From positions 15,353,147 through 15,417,146 of the forward strand of contig CM041552.1 in assembly GCA_023238725.1 (NCBI GenBank): 64,000 nucleotides of DNA, given 5' to 3'. This DNA is from Scortum barcoo. Lineage: Eukaryota; Chordata; Actinopteri; Centrarchiformes; Terapontidae. The notes beneath the pieces were generated by a model that had not been told where the DNA came from, ran no database searches, and was given only the letters and a program-made list of their open reading frames with translations. Positions 11,155 through 49,255 of the stretch are shown here, piece after piece (the stretch's first letter is position 1; each line of letters opens with the position of its first letter). The translations under genes and the position numbers were made by a program.

Positions 11155-14100
11155 GTGAGTGCTGCTGCGATCACATACACCCCCCCTCCGACCTCCCCAT
11201 CCCCATCCCATCACCCCCCAAAACATCCCGACGTCCTTTGTCGCGTCTGCATGATTCATGATGAAAAATAAATAAATAAATAAATAAATAAAACCCAACA
11301 TGCATTTTCTCTGCTGTGTCTGCGGCATTATGCTGTCAAAATCTGACCTATCTTTTTTTTTTTTTTTTTTTTTTTTTACTATTCCAGACTCGAAATAGTC
11401 AAACACCACTTGTTGAATATATTGTTGAATATAAATGTGTTTAACTGATTCATTTCCCATTAAAGGGCAGTGAGTGGTTGGAATTTTTTTTTTTATCACA
11501 CTTGTTTTGTGGACCTTCAGACACTCTAAGTGTCTGCAGTGAACATCCCTGGTTGGGGGTGGTGGGAGGTGTGTGTGTGTGTGTCTGGGGGGGTGCTCCA
11601 TATTGACTACTGCACCTGCAGGGCATCCTGGCTGAGCAACCCTCAGGTTTAAATCTGCCAGGGGTGTTTCCTGAGTGTCAGGTTCTTGGAAAACGATTAT
11701 CCTTGCTCGGTCTGCCTGATATGAAGATATTTGCCACAAAGCATCACCACCAAAATTGTGGTCCTTAGAAATGTTACCAACCTGCTCAAAAAAATTATTA
11801 ATATTACGGCTTTATTGTGCACAAGTCTCGGGCTCCGTCTCTGTTCACATGTATTTGCCAGTCAACCCTAAACACACTGGTCTTGATGTTATTCTCGGTG
11901 ATGAAAGACTCAAGTCCCACACACAGAAACTGTTTTATGAAATCATAGAAAGTCGCTATTGAAGTCCTATTTATTTGAGTTATTGCTTAGAGTCCCCTTG
12001 AAGTGGAATACTGGGTTGATTCAGCTCTTACATTTGCTGGGCCGTGGTGCCATTCATCTGTGCCAATTATCTTGATCTCATGTCTAGGAATCATTTACAG
12101 CCGGCATCAGTGACACAGCCGCAGGTTAACCATCACCAGGGGCCCCAACAGAGATATTTGGACCTGATGTGGAAGGTTGCGTGGATGCCAGCCACAGGAT
12201 CCCACCTGTTTACATGAAAACTGTGACCAAAGCTTTTTCCTTACCACGACCATCTTGACTCTTCAGCCTGAACCCAGTCTGAGAGTGGTCGGCTGAACGA
12301 GTTTTACTGGTTGACTGCCTCTGGGCAGTTTAGCATGTGACATTTTGGACAGTGTAATATAGATATTAAAAAAAAAAAAGTAAAATGCTTTTCTTTAAGC
12401 AAATAAGTGTTTTTTATGTACATGCTTGATTTTCTCTGGCCTTACATCTTTCTAAGTTGATGGAATTGGAGTTGCTGTTGACAGTGGCTGCTATATTTCT
12501 GCAAACCTGCTTTTCACCCCATTATCCTCAGTAAATTCAGCTGGCAACACTGGAGGTATAACTGCATCTTCTTCACTTGGGTGATGCCCTTTAGCAGCAT
12601 GCTAAGGATTCAGCGTGGAGCGCAATCACAGAGGTATACAGAGCTGAAAGCTGCAAAGACACACCGCATGTTGATGTGGACAACAGCGTGTAAGAGACAG
12701 GATACAAACCATTTCGAGTATTTTCATGAATGAGGAAGAGACGAAGGAGTGGGCAGGGCCAGCGCAGCACAACCAGTTGCTCGCTGTCTGTGGACAGGTC
12801 AGGATCAGAGCAGATTAGGAGTTTAAAGCTCCTCATATGATCAGAATCGGGTTTCAGAATCACAATCAAAATTACATGATGACGATGATTTTAGAATCAT
12901 AACTCGTGTTATTATGGTATCTTTGGTATCTTATGGTATCTTGTTATCTTTATAGAAAAGGGGACGTAAGGGAAAGTGTAGTGACAATATTAAAATCTGA
13001 GGGCATCATTTCATACTGGGTCCAGTGCTTGACATGGAATGCCATAAACTGCCTTTACTGTCATCATAGGGTGTTATTAATGATGTCCACATGTATATTT
13101 TATTATAGAAAGGAGGGATCTGTGGACCTTGGCACACAGTCACAGGGTATTTCTGCTAATTACGAGTGGCCTTTAAAGGCTGCTGCCTTGAAAAACAAAG
13201 CTAATATTAGAGGTGAGATGACTAATGAAACTATATGTTTTTTTTCTCTTGAGTTCAATATACAGTGGCCACTGGGGGCTTATCTGTGATTGGAAAAAAA
13301 CCCAATCTTTTTTACTTTGGTCTTTTTGATTACACCTGTCAGTAGCAATATATAGACAGAAGAAGGCAAAGTGGGCTCATTGTACCATACTAACAAGCTG
13401 TTTAGTGATTTCACCTGTGGTAGATTTTGTAATTAGTGATGCTCATTGGCTCGCTTTCTCTCTTCAGTGCATCGATCTACACACAACCTTCCATACTAAC
13501 TAGTTTCTGTCAGTATCTTACATTTTTTATAATTAGTTTTATATTTACTTAAAGACATAATTCTATAACAGTTAATTGCTTTTGAGGCAGCAGCATGACA
13601 TGCCGGAGCAAAGCATAACTAGCGACATTATGAGTGAATGAGAGCTATCGATTCAAGCGTGGAGATTGACCTTTGGTGGAGATAAACCTGACCTGGCATA
13701 AGTGATTCACTTCTGTAGCCCATGGCAACTATTTGTGAATCTTAATAAAGAAGTCTTTTTACCAGGCAGCATATACGTAACAGTGACAGATTAAATGTTA
13801 TTTGATACAGTACCACACTGACTACAGCCCCGTGCTTTTGGGAATCAGTCGACCATAGACACTGGTGGTACACAAGAAAGAGTGCCTGAACTATTGTGTG
13901 TGTGTATGTGTGTGGAAGGGGGGGGGGGGTTTGCTCTGTCATATTGGCCTACTTAAAGCTGCTGTTGGTCTAATTCCTTGAAAGTAGGTCAAACCTGTTG
14001 CGATTAGCTGGCTCCTTCGGTCTACTCTGGTCCTCAAGACTGAAAAAATCACTCAGGGAGCAATGCAAATGTGTTACATGTGGCATCAGTGGCAGTATCA

Positions 14101-15734
14101 CTGACGAAAATGGTGATGTATTGTGTTAGTGTTCCCTGCTGCACAACCATCAGTAGCCCCATCCCCTGGAGCCACCACATTCACTGTTTCACATGACTAC
14201 TGGAAACGGACTGAGGGGGGGAGGAGAGGGCAATACATGAAATAAGTAAGACCAATGCAAGGAGTTAGAAAGACAGAATTCATAGAAAGGGAGAAAAAGA
14301 CATCAGTAATAAAGAAATGAGGGACTGGGTGGAAGGGGATGAAAAGAAGAGGGTGAAATCAGCTTTTAATTTATTCCATTAATCTCCATAAACGACAGAG
14401 TGGATTGGAATAAGTAAATACTTAGCTTGTGTAATGTAGGAGTCCTTGTTGCCTTATTATCAGGACATACACTTTTCTGGTGGTTAATGGTTTATGATGA
14501 ATTCTGTTGCCAAAACAGTAACTTACATTTACTGTTTTACAAACAATAACAAATCTCTAATTGTTGAAAAAAAAATGCACGTAAATGTGCTTAAATCCAA
14601 CAAATTAAAACTTAATCTAAACATATCTGGCAATAGACATGAAGTAAAAAAGCACCACTGGAAGGCTTTAACATGAAGGCAAAAGTGAGTTTTCTTTTTG
14701 CATTCAAAATAAATATAATAGCATTGCAAAGGTGTATTTAACTTAAATGTCATTGAGGCTTCTTTGAGACTTTAAACAGATATTAACATGAACATACATT
14801 AAAAAACACAATTCAAAGAGCAGCAGCTCCTACTTCACACAGGAACTATAAAGGTCCTGAATGGTTCGCATATGTGAGTGTTTTACGTCATGCCTTTTTC
14901 CTTTGTTTGAGCCACTCTTTTGACCATAATGTCAATATAGCTCGGCTGCTCATGAGCACTGCGTGGATACTGCATAGGTTGGCTCAGCAATGTCCTGCTG
15001 CAAACGGGCGATGGATCAGATCAGCACGACACAGTACACCTAAAGTGGGATATACCATACTAGTTAAAAAAAAGAGAGTAAGTATTGGATGAGAAAGGCA
15101 CAAAAGGCTACATGAACGTCATCCAGCTGTTGTGGCTTATACTGCCTCCAGTATAAGCATGTGTTACCTATGTATATATTTCCTTATATTATACCTTAAT
15201 ATTTATATATTGCATGCACCAGAGTCCAAAAACTTTATTCCATACACTCACACATGCTGGCCAGCCAAAAATGGAAAGATGCTGGAATTGGCCAAAATGT
15301 CTGTGCTAGACAGACTCAAGCTCACCATATGAGTCTTGTATCGAATCAGAAGTGGTTTATATATAGTGCATCAAAGCTTAAAATGATTGGTTTACCACAC
15401 TTCACAACCCGGGTTTATGCTTCATTGTATTTGGTCACATGATATCACTTACTGAACAGCACAATTGTAGTATCTAGCTGTGATGTGTAGGAATGTTTAT
15501 CTCAGAGTTTATTGCTACTGGGGCTCAAAATAGTTCACTGTATATTGTAAGTGCACACGTCACTTGCTTCATCACAGTGTTTTTGGTTGTGATTTAATAC
15601 TTAAGATCTCCACAATAAATACAGGGGCTATTGTTTGTGCGTTTGTGTGTCGGTCTCCCGGCTGCCGCAGACATGTTTCTGTTTTTGCGCCGAGGATGAG
15701 AAGTAGGTCACATGCTTGAATTATCCATTTGCAG
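11155..15734 (+). other. slco1c1: Putative slco1c1 intron 1
   Basis: This is the space between the predicted 5' donor and the acceptor before the first coding exon. It holds an AAAT tetranucleotide run (11265-11293), a T-tract (11353-11377), a short GT tract near 11572, and otherwise AT-rich unique-looking sequence. No coding exon was found. Confidence 0.4.
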
Positions 15735-15740
15735 GGTTGC

Positions 15741-15797
15741 ATGCATCGCTGCCAAGAAATTGCATTACGTGGGAGACTTCTGCTAAGGAGACTCTGA
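15741..15797 (+). other. Short upstream open reading frame in the slco1c1 5'UTR
   Basis: After the acceptor-like tccatttgcag ending at 15734, an ATG at 15741 opens an 18-codon frame that stops with TGA at 15795-15797, 14 bases before the main ATG. It is out of frame with the main frame, and its start context is weak (T at -3, C at +4). If the exon boundary is right, it would be translated or bypassed by scanning ribosomes ahead of slco1c1. Confidence 0.4.
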
Positions 15798-15811
15798 GAC
15801 ATTTCTGGAGG

Positions 15812-41620
<25,809 letters not shown>

Positions 41621-43560
41621 CTGAGCTGACCACCCCGCTTGTCTCCCCTTCACACACACACACACACACACACACACAGATGAACAAATACAACCACACA
41701 CATACAGCACATACACACCGGAGGCATGTGCAGAGTGATGCTGTACACGTGCAGACACACACACACACACACACACTCATATGCTCACACAAATGAGATT
41801 TGCAGGGAATCACATGTTGTATCTGATCATCTCATATAAAAGCATAAATTCTATATTTGTACTACTGGACCTGTGAAGGCTTTGTGAATTTGACAGAAAT
41901 TTGATAACTGAAATATTTCTTGAATGTACAGTACAGGCTGTTATTATTTTTTTTCCTTACACTCCGTACACTGACTTGACTACTGCAAAAATCGTATCAT
42001 TCTGAAAACCAGCACTTGTTAAGCTGCCTCTTTGGGTGTTTTTCTTTCAAGCAAAGTTTTTCTTCCTGACATCACTGTTCCCGAACAGATGAGGAGAAGT
42101 GGCCTTTTTAAACAAAAAACATATATGATGACAATGAGGAAGATTAGGCCGTCAATGAGACAGGAAATGAGGCTTTTTTAAAAAAAATTTTTTTAAGAAT
42201 TTGAAATAGAAAAGGACGATGTAGAGATATGTGTTTGAAGATGTATCTCAGTAAGTTTCAGAGGGCTTGGCGGTTGTTGATTAGACGCATGTGCCTCATT
42301 CACTCAACAGTTACCTCTGAATGATGTGTCGTCTGTGTTGCTGATAGAAGAGAGCATTTCTGTTTTAACATTTCAAACAGATCTCATTTCACCTTGACAT
42401 TTGAGACTGAATGTACGTCTTTGCACTCACTAAAACCTTCGTCTTTTAATGCAAGCCTAGAGTCAGTTCTGATTGTATTGCAGTTTGTGTTGTGTGTTTT
42501 CTGGATGTGAACTTGTTCCTTAGGTATCCATGCTCACTAAAAAATAGACAATTGTATTTTTTTTTGTGTGTGAGATGTGCTTACCTGTTTGTCTACTCTG
42601 AATACAATCTGGACGACGTCCACAAGGAGGCAGTACCAACCAGCCCCATTTACTTTGTACCTACATTTGGATTTATTGAGGAGAAAGATGTTTTATCGAG
42701 AATATTACACAGCACACTAAACGTTTGACACTAATAAGTGGGATTAAACTGAATTTGCCCCAGATATTTCAATGCGCATTAGCAATGAACAGCCATTTTT
42801 GTTGGAAACACACGGATGGGGTGTCTGGTTTCTATCTGCTGTGCTTTTTTAGAGGCAGAATTTGCATAGCTGATTAAAGATATACCGTATGTTGTCCCAG
42901 TCTTCGGGCAAACAATGCCATTGTGTGTGAGGTATCACAGCAAGAAATGTGCCATGATGTTACTGATGTGTATAAGCTCTGCCCCCACGTTTCCTGCCAT
43001 TGAGTCACTGGTCAGTTTAATTATGTTTTTTGTGTATTTTTGCACATGTATGAACTCCTGTGCCAAAACCCACAAACTGAAAAAGCATAGTCTATTCTCA
43101 GGTGTTTCCTATCAATTTTATTCTCATCCAGCAACTTCATCCCCAAATCAGGATCCATTTCTTTGAAATCTGTTAAAATAAATCCTCAAAGCAAAATAAA
43201 TCATCTAGCTGCTGTATCTCAAGACTTCTGTTTTCAAAAAAAATACTTTCGTCCTTGTAAATGTATAACATTATCATTTTGTAAGCCTTTTATTTTCCAA
43301 ATGGATATGTACCATGTTGGCAACTTTGAGTATGTGGTGACTATGGTCTTTTGAATTCAGGTTCGGTTTCAGGCACAGAACAGACTCAGAGAGGAGCAGC
43401 GAGAGGTAGAGGAGGGAGGAAGTCATTATCTCAATAATGCAAGGCATTCGCTTGCATTTAGGAAATCAGAATGTATAGAATTTTCTTGGATTATTTTTGT
43501 AAAATTTCAAAAGATATCTTAAATGTTATACTAAAATAAACTTTTAATATCCAATCAAAT
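41621..43560 (+). other. slco1c1: slco1c1 3'UTR with three AATAAA signals
   Basis: Downstream of the TGA at 41618-41620 come two CA microsatellites (41652-41680 and 41754-41774), then about 1.9 kb of AT-rich sequence. AATAAA hexamers occur at 43177-43182, 43195-43200 and 43535-43540. The last is only about 75 bases from the polyadenylation signal of bcap29 on the other strand (43613-43618), so the two transcripts converge with almost no space between them. Confidence 0.65.
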
Positions 43561-43612
43561 TACGTGTTGGTGTTATGTATTCAAAACCAGGCAGGGCGTA
43601 CAGAAATGTATC

Positions 43613-43618
43613 TTTATT
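43613..43618 (-). terminator. bcap29: bcap29 polyadenylation signal
   Basis: TTTATT on the + strand gives AATAAA on the minus strand, the most distal signal before slco1c1 sequence begins. It would give a 3'UTR of about 1.1 kb (to 44741). No cleavage evidence is visible. Confidence 0.5.
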
Positions 43619-44741
43619 TAACAAAATGTACTACAACTAAATAAAAAGGCACTTCAATATGATTTCTGTCTTAAAATTAATAAAATTAATGTCAGAACAC
43701 AACGTGAAGAGGCATTTTTGCATTTTTAACAACCTAAAACTTAACGGATTAATTTATCATAAAAAACTTTGGGAACGTCGAAGCATTTCGGGATCACAAT
43801 CTCAGCAACTCTTTCACAGTGACAAGGCTCTGTCTGGATATCAGAAATATAACAATCCATACAACCTCTTTTCATGACACATAGTCGAACTCCAAGTGCA
43901 ACTCTCGCACTAACCCATAAATGAACACTTTAGATACACAGTGCAGCAAATATACAAGAATCTGGACCTTCTGTGGCTCGGCAACATCCACAAGACTTAT
44001 TTTAACTTCTACATTTGTCCCAGATAAAACCTATTATGTTGTAAACATCAAGTAAGATCCTAAGGGGTTGAATCGAATTTTCTATCTAAAAAGATATTCA
44101 TGACATTACATCAGATTTGAAAGGAATTAACAAGAAAACTAAGAGAAGAAAAAAAAAAAACTTATAGACTAGATGAGCCATGCCATGCAAGCCAAGCAAG
44201 CACAGACTGAATTTACATACTGTTGTTAAGTTCCAAGTGGGTGCGGCAGGAAAAAAAAACAACCCAAACTCTTATGATATGAAAATACAATCGTGACCAT
44301 TCACAGTAATAGAGCGCTCTACTTAAAGGCCAATCTCACAAATCTCCAAACAGACACAAGACAAAAACAACACCCATCCTTGTAACATATGAAGTGCTCT
44401 GTGATCAGACCTGGGTCGATTACTGGTAGAATTCTCTCCTATTACCTTGCGCAATTAATCTGCCTGATAGAGTGTGCACTCGGAAAAAGAAACCTCTCAG
44501 TCACACTGCGCCATCAAATATTACTCATTTTTATTTAAGCCAGCCTGGTGCTGTAGACAAATTCTCCTCCATGCTTTAAACCCATTAGCCAAAGTCCATA
44601 AGTCAGAGGAGCCAATTCTGGTTTTGTGATGCGCGCCATGACACAAGGTTTTCTATGAAGGTAAAGCGTGCGTTGCAGTAGCTCTCTTGTGATTTCAAGT
44701 CACTGTGCAGAAACTTCAGCCTTCAGAGACTTTTTAAATTA

Positions 44742-47013
44742 CTAGTCATCCTTTTTGCTTCCACTATCTTGAAGATTCTGAAAAGATAAATAGAAAAGAA
44801 AAGGAAATGTCAGTTACATGTCACATTATGTAAGGCCACATGAGTTAACCGTGTTTCTTTAACCAAAATCTAGTAAAGTAATGGTATAAATTAATGGTAA
44901 GCCTTCCTTTTTAATGTCTCAACAGCAAAAACACTCACATGCTCTCACACTCTTAATAGATTTTGAAATGATAATGAAATGGGCAGGCTTCTTCCAACAT
45001 GAATTATGGATTTAGCCAAACCTCCAACCTGTCTGATGTAGATTAATTTGAACGTCGCTCTGAAATTGTTATATCTAGGTAGTGAGTGAACCAACAAGTC
45101 GTTATCCTGCTGTGTTTAGCACTTGGCATCACCTGGAGCTCCTGATGTTCCTTCAACAGCCTGTCGTACTCCCTGGCGAGGCCCTCCCATCTGTTTCTTC
45201 ATCACGTCTGCCTCTGACTGGGAATTCTCCAGGGCTACAGAGGAAACAAGCACAGATGCAACACGTGTTGAAGTCTACAGTTCTCGTAGAAACTTTCCCG
45301 GGGTCAGAACATTAAAACTAGCACCAAAACACGTGTAAAAGCAACACAAACGTTACAGGTTATGTTAACGAGTACACGGATGCTAACCATCTCCTGAGGT
45401 CTTCAGTTCTTCTTTCAGTCTCTCCACTTCCTTCTTCAACAGCTTGAAGCCCTCTGCGGTAGCCTTATCTCCCTTCCCTTCTATCAGAGCCTGAAATACA
45501 TTGCATGACACTGACATGAACCAAGTCTAAATACAGTCTAAGACTGAGTTTAAATAGAAAGTAAAAAAACATTATATTCATGTTTATTTGTCAAGTAGAT
45601 ACAAATCCATTTCACTATTTGATAGGACAGATCTGTTAACTTGACATATTTAAATGCCTGATGTAGATTATGGTTTATCTAACAACACTGACATCTTTAC
45701 CCAACCAATGTGAAGCCTACCTGTTTCAGCAGATCATTGTCCTCCATGTATTTCTTGGCAGCCTGGTTAGCACCGTCAGCCTGCGCCTGCAGAGCTGCCG
45801 TAGTGGCAGACAATGATGCCAGCTGGTTAATCAAGGTGACCACTCGCTTCATAACCCTGCAAAAAAAGACAATAAAATAAATAATAGTTTGGAGAAACAC
45901 TTGACTCGTGGGATAGGATCTGCTTCCGCAACTGACTCATTTTTATCAATTATTAATCTACTGATTTCTTCTTTTTGATAAGACATGCTTATATGACAGA
46001 GCAAAGTCTCACAGCCAGAGGAAGACAGCGAAGCCAGAGATGTAGAGGTTCCTCTGGGCTCGGAAAAGCTTCATGTGCAGGTGATCAAACATGTTTGGTT
46101 GCAGCTTGGCATCTGTGGCAATGTCTTTCGCTGAATATTTCCTCACCTCACGCACTGCATCTAGAGAGAAAAAAAAGAGATATAAGCCAAGAATGACAAC
46201 CAATAAGTTACACCTTTTCGACTTTGTACCATCTGCCAGGTAGTCTGGTCTGATTCTGTCCCCCCCCCCCAAACTCCCTGTTGATGTTTCGAAACGCAAC
46301 AGTTCACACCGTCTCAAGAGGTCAGTGAGTGGGTCACAACTCCATCTCGGAGTTATTACCTCCAGTATCTGAGCCATTGTAAGAAACACACACACTCCTT
46401 ACAGTTCACTTACCAAGAAAGAGCACGATAAGTATTATGATCATCGTCAAAAACACTTTGTTCCAGAACCTGGCCATCCAGCTCCAGATCCTCAGCTGGA
46501 AAATACTCTGCCACCTGCAAATAAACACGCACACAAACACATATATAATCACATATATAATCTTCTTGCTCTGTGTTTTTTGTTGCACTGGCTAAAGGGA
46601 TCATGTTGTGGGGGTGGTTGTGGTTCGATGCTTGGCACCAGTCTGCCTGTTGAGAGGTCCTGGACGAGCTATTAAACCCCCAAATGCCCCCAAAAGCATA
46701 AAAAAACTGTGTGTAGCTGGGTGTGCGAATGATTCGATCAAATCATGAAGATCACCTTATATGGAAGCCTCTGCCATCAGTGTACGAACGTGTGACAGAC
46801 AGCGGTGAATGGTACGTACTGTAAAGCACTCCAGAAGACGAGAAAAGCTATATAGGCGCAAGTCCATTTATCATGTTGTGTCAAGAGAAACAAACCTGAC
46901 ACACACACTTCTGGGACTTACCTCCTGGCTGAGATGAAGGGTAAACAGAGGATGACAAGGATGCCAATCTCCACATAGAGAAACGTGGCCACCGCAGTCC
47001 ATTGCAGCGTCAT
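44742..47013 (-). CDS. bcap29: B-cell receptor-associated protein 29, ER membrane chaperone/adaptor; frameshift as written
   Basis: Coding exons (minus strand order): 47013-46922, 46514-46414, 46160-46013, 45856-45721, 45490-45388, 45234-45133, 44777-44742. BAP29/BAP31 proteins are ER membrane proteins that assist export and quality control of membrane proteins. Three N-terminal membrane segments lie at about residues 2-27, 44-64 and 103-123 (start MTLQWTAVATFLYVEIGILV; then FWNKVFLTMIIILIVLFL and DAVREVRKY; then MKLFRAQRNLYISGF). A charged coiled coil follows. The expected end is a KKDD dilysine ER-retrieval signal, about 238 residues in all. BAP29 rather than BAP31 is supported by the TM2 motif and by dus4l next door. 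One extra base in the ccc run at 45182-45184 breaks the frame after about residue 211. Read literally, 20 altered residues follow, then TAG at 44764-44766, losing the end of the coiled coil and KKDD. Confidence 0.9.
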
Positions 47014-47028
47014 CTTTACCGAGAGCCT

Positions 47029-47301
47029 CTGAAGACAGACAGACAGACAGAAAAGCTTTCAGAACAGGTAAACACAAATATGTGCTTTCTATTAGGGGAT
47101 CTGTCAGCGTTTAGGACTTTCCCCCCACTTGTGCAACAACACAGCCCGTGTTGAGAAACATGACAGCTTAAGCTCCTTTCCCACTCCGCTCAAAGTTCAC
47201 ACACTTTAATACTTTAACATAAACTTATATATTAAAAAAGCTAAATGAAGTGAGGTTTTTGTGATTTAGTTACAGCAGTGAGTGACAACAAATGGCGCGA
47301 T

Positions 47302-47347
<46 letters not shown>

Positions 47348-47620
47348 AACACAGATGCTTGCTATAAGAAAATATCCAAAACGTTTTAATGGCGATAATT
47401 ATCTTTTAATCCTCCGTCCGTGTTAACATCCTAAAGGCTCCGAAGTCAAAAATGACGTGGCGTTTTAGAAATGGATAACTAGTAAAGACATGTTAAAATG
47501 TAAGACAACATACTCAACCTACCGACAAAAAGCCCAAATGCTGGCAAACAGAGAGAAACTTTGTTGAACTTCACTTCTGGTACCAAACACTTCCTGATCC
47601 TCTTCCTGTTTCAGCGCGCT
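47029..47620 (-). promoter_or_regulatory. bcap29: bcap29 5' non-coding exon and ETS-rich promoter region
   Basis: An acceptor (cttcag on the minus strand) precedes coding exon 1 at 47028. A matching donor, GTCG|GTAGGT, ends a putative untranslated exon at 47523. The sequence upstream carries several ETS-type GGAAG cores on the minus strand (CCGGAAGC, AGGAAGAG, AGGAAGTG) near 47590-47645, with no TATA box. This pattern is usual for housekeeping promoters. A (CT)n run lies in the intron at 47305-47344. Confidence 0.5.
47305..47344. repeat. (CT)n microsatellite
   Basis: About 20 uninterrupted CT units in the first intron of bcap29. Confidence 0.97.
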
Positions 47621-47649
47621 TGTGCGAGGCAGCTAGCTTCCGGTAATAA

Positions 47650-49190
47650 TTTTCAAAATTAAAGTCGTTTCAAGCTTATGTTGCTGTTTGATGTCAACCT
47701 TTAATTTGATTTGATCGTTTTTAATTGTCATGTCATTGGCAAACCGTAATATGACTAAAAATGTATCCGTCTTTGTTAATATCTGTTAAAGTTCAGTATT
47801 TACTTAAAATAATTTAAATTACATTACTTTGAAAGCGAAACTGCGTTGCTTCCGGTATGTTTCTTTCAAAAACTATTTATTAGCTAAACTAAATTTACAT
47901 TCAATTAATTATTAATATAATTATAATAATTAATTCAATAATTGTTTTCTTTGAGTCTGTTTTTTAATTATTCATTCTGCTACTAAAATCCTGACACATA
48001 AAGTCATCGTCTACAATACAGACACTACAAATTACACTGCTTTCCAAAAGCACTCCTGAATCAGTGATCAGTGCATGCTTACATGTTCACACACATTCTC
48101 AAACACACACACACACAAACACACCTTTTGACACACACACCTTTTGGGGCTCCTGGTAGTCATATGGCCCATTGATATAATGAATGGCAAAAATACAAGA
48201 ATTTCATACATTGGCCTACTGGTAAAATGGTAAAAATGGTTGAATATGGTGGAATACAGTATAAATGTCAAATATCACTACTCTTCTTCTAGATGAAATC
48301 ACTACTTTCTTCTAGCTGACATTACAGAATTACAGAATGCATGGTTTTATACTGTAATGGCAGTGAGATTAAAAATTGTGGAATTTAATGGAAGTCAATG
48401 GGGCATTTTTGGCCACGAAGGTGTCCAAAGGGAGTATCTGACACTACATAAAAAATACTAATGCAATCAAATCTAATTTTGTTGCTAATCTTTGACATAT
48501 CCAAGACTCTAATCACCACCAAAGCCCCATTCCCCTACTATTTATTATATGGAAAATAATTCATTTTTTGTGTTTTTTTTTGTGATAAATAATGAAAGAA
48601 TTCAAATAGTTAAACTGGCATTTAAAGGGTTAAAATCCTGGAAATGATTGAATGTTTGGTAGTGTTTGAGCAGGTCTGAAGTTGTTTCAGAGATTTATGA
48701 AAAAAAAGCAGAAAAAAATATTGATGTATAATGATTTTATAACAGTTTCTTTGTGTGTGTACATTTTTGCCACGAAGGTGTCCAAAGGGTGCAAAATGCG
48801 TCGAGAGCATAAAACATATGTAAGAGTAAAAGACATTGAATTTCAAATATTTAACTAAAAAGAAGAGTTCTTGCAAAAAATCATGTCACAAGCTGCAACA
48901 GAGCCAAAATGATCACCAAATTAAAAAAAAAAAAATATACATACAAAAATGCCCGAGGAGGACATAAGGGTTAAGACTCTAAAGGTGTAGAGTCAGTTAA
49001 AATATCCTTTGTATCCATATTACATGTCCTAAATATTCAAGTAGTCAAAAACCCAAGCATCAGTATGTACTTGCATGTACTTACTACAGAAGACAAGCAT
49101 TAATAACAACTAGATATTGTGTTTAAATAGCTACAGGATTACTGTTTAGTGATTGAGTAGATAAAACAGGCATCAGCAATACAGTTACAG
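47650..49190. other. Intergenic between bcap29 and dus4l, with a repeated fish motif
   Basis: No gene was found. The motif gccacgaaggtgtccaaagg occurs twice (about 48411 and 48769) in the same orientation. The surrounding aatttaatggaagtcaatgg and tttaaagggttaaaatcctg look like parts of a dispersed DNA-transposon-type repeat ending near the gggttaa at 48968. Family not identified. Confidence 0.45.
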
Positions 49191-49199
49191 CTTTGAAGT

Positions 49200-49205
49200 T
49201 TTATT
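49200..49205 (-). terminator. dus4l: dus4l polyadenylation signal
   Basis: TTTATT on the + strand (AATAAA on minus) lies about 50 bases past the dus4l stop codon, giving an unusually short 3'UTR. Confidence 0.55.
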
Positions 49206-49255
49206 TGGCATAAAAATAAAAATGATAAAATCACATATAAAACATTTCAATTTGT

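Noticed and set aside
11134..11739. 201-codon minus-strand open frame
   Set aside because: It runs through homopolymer and AAAT repeats (poly-lysine, poly-phenylalanine translation) and the GT tract; composition is repeat-driven.
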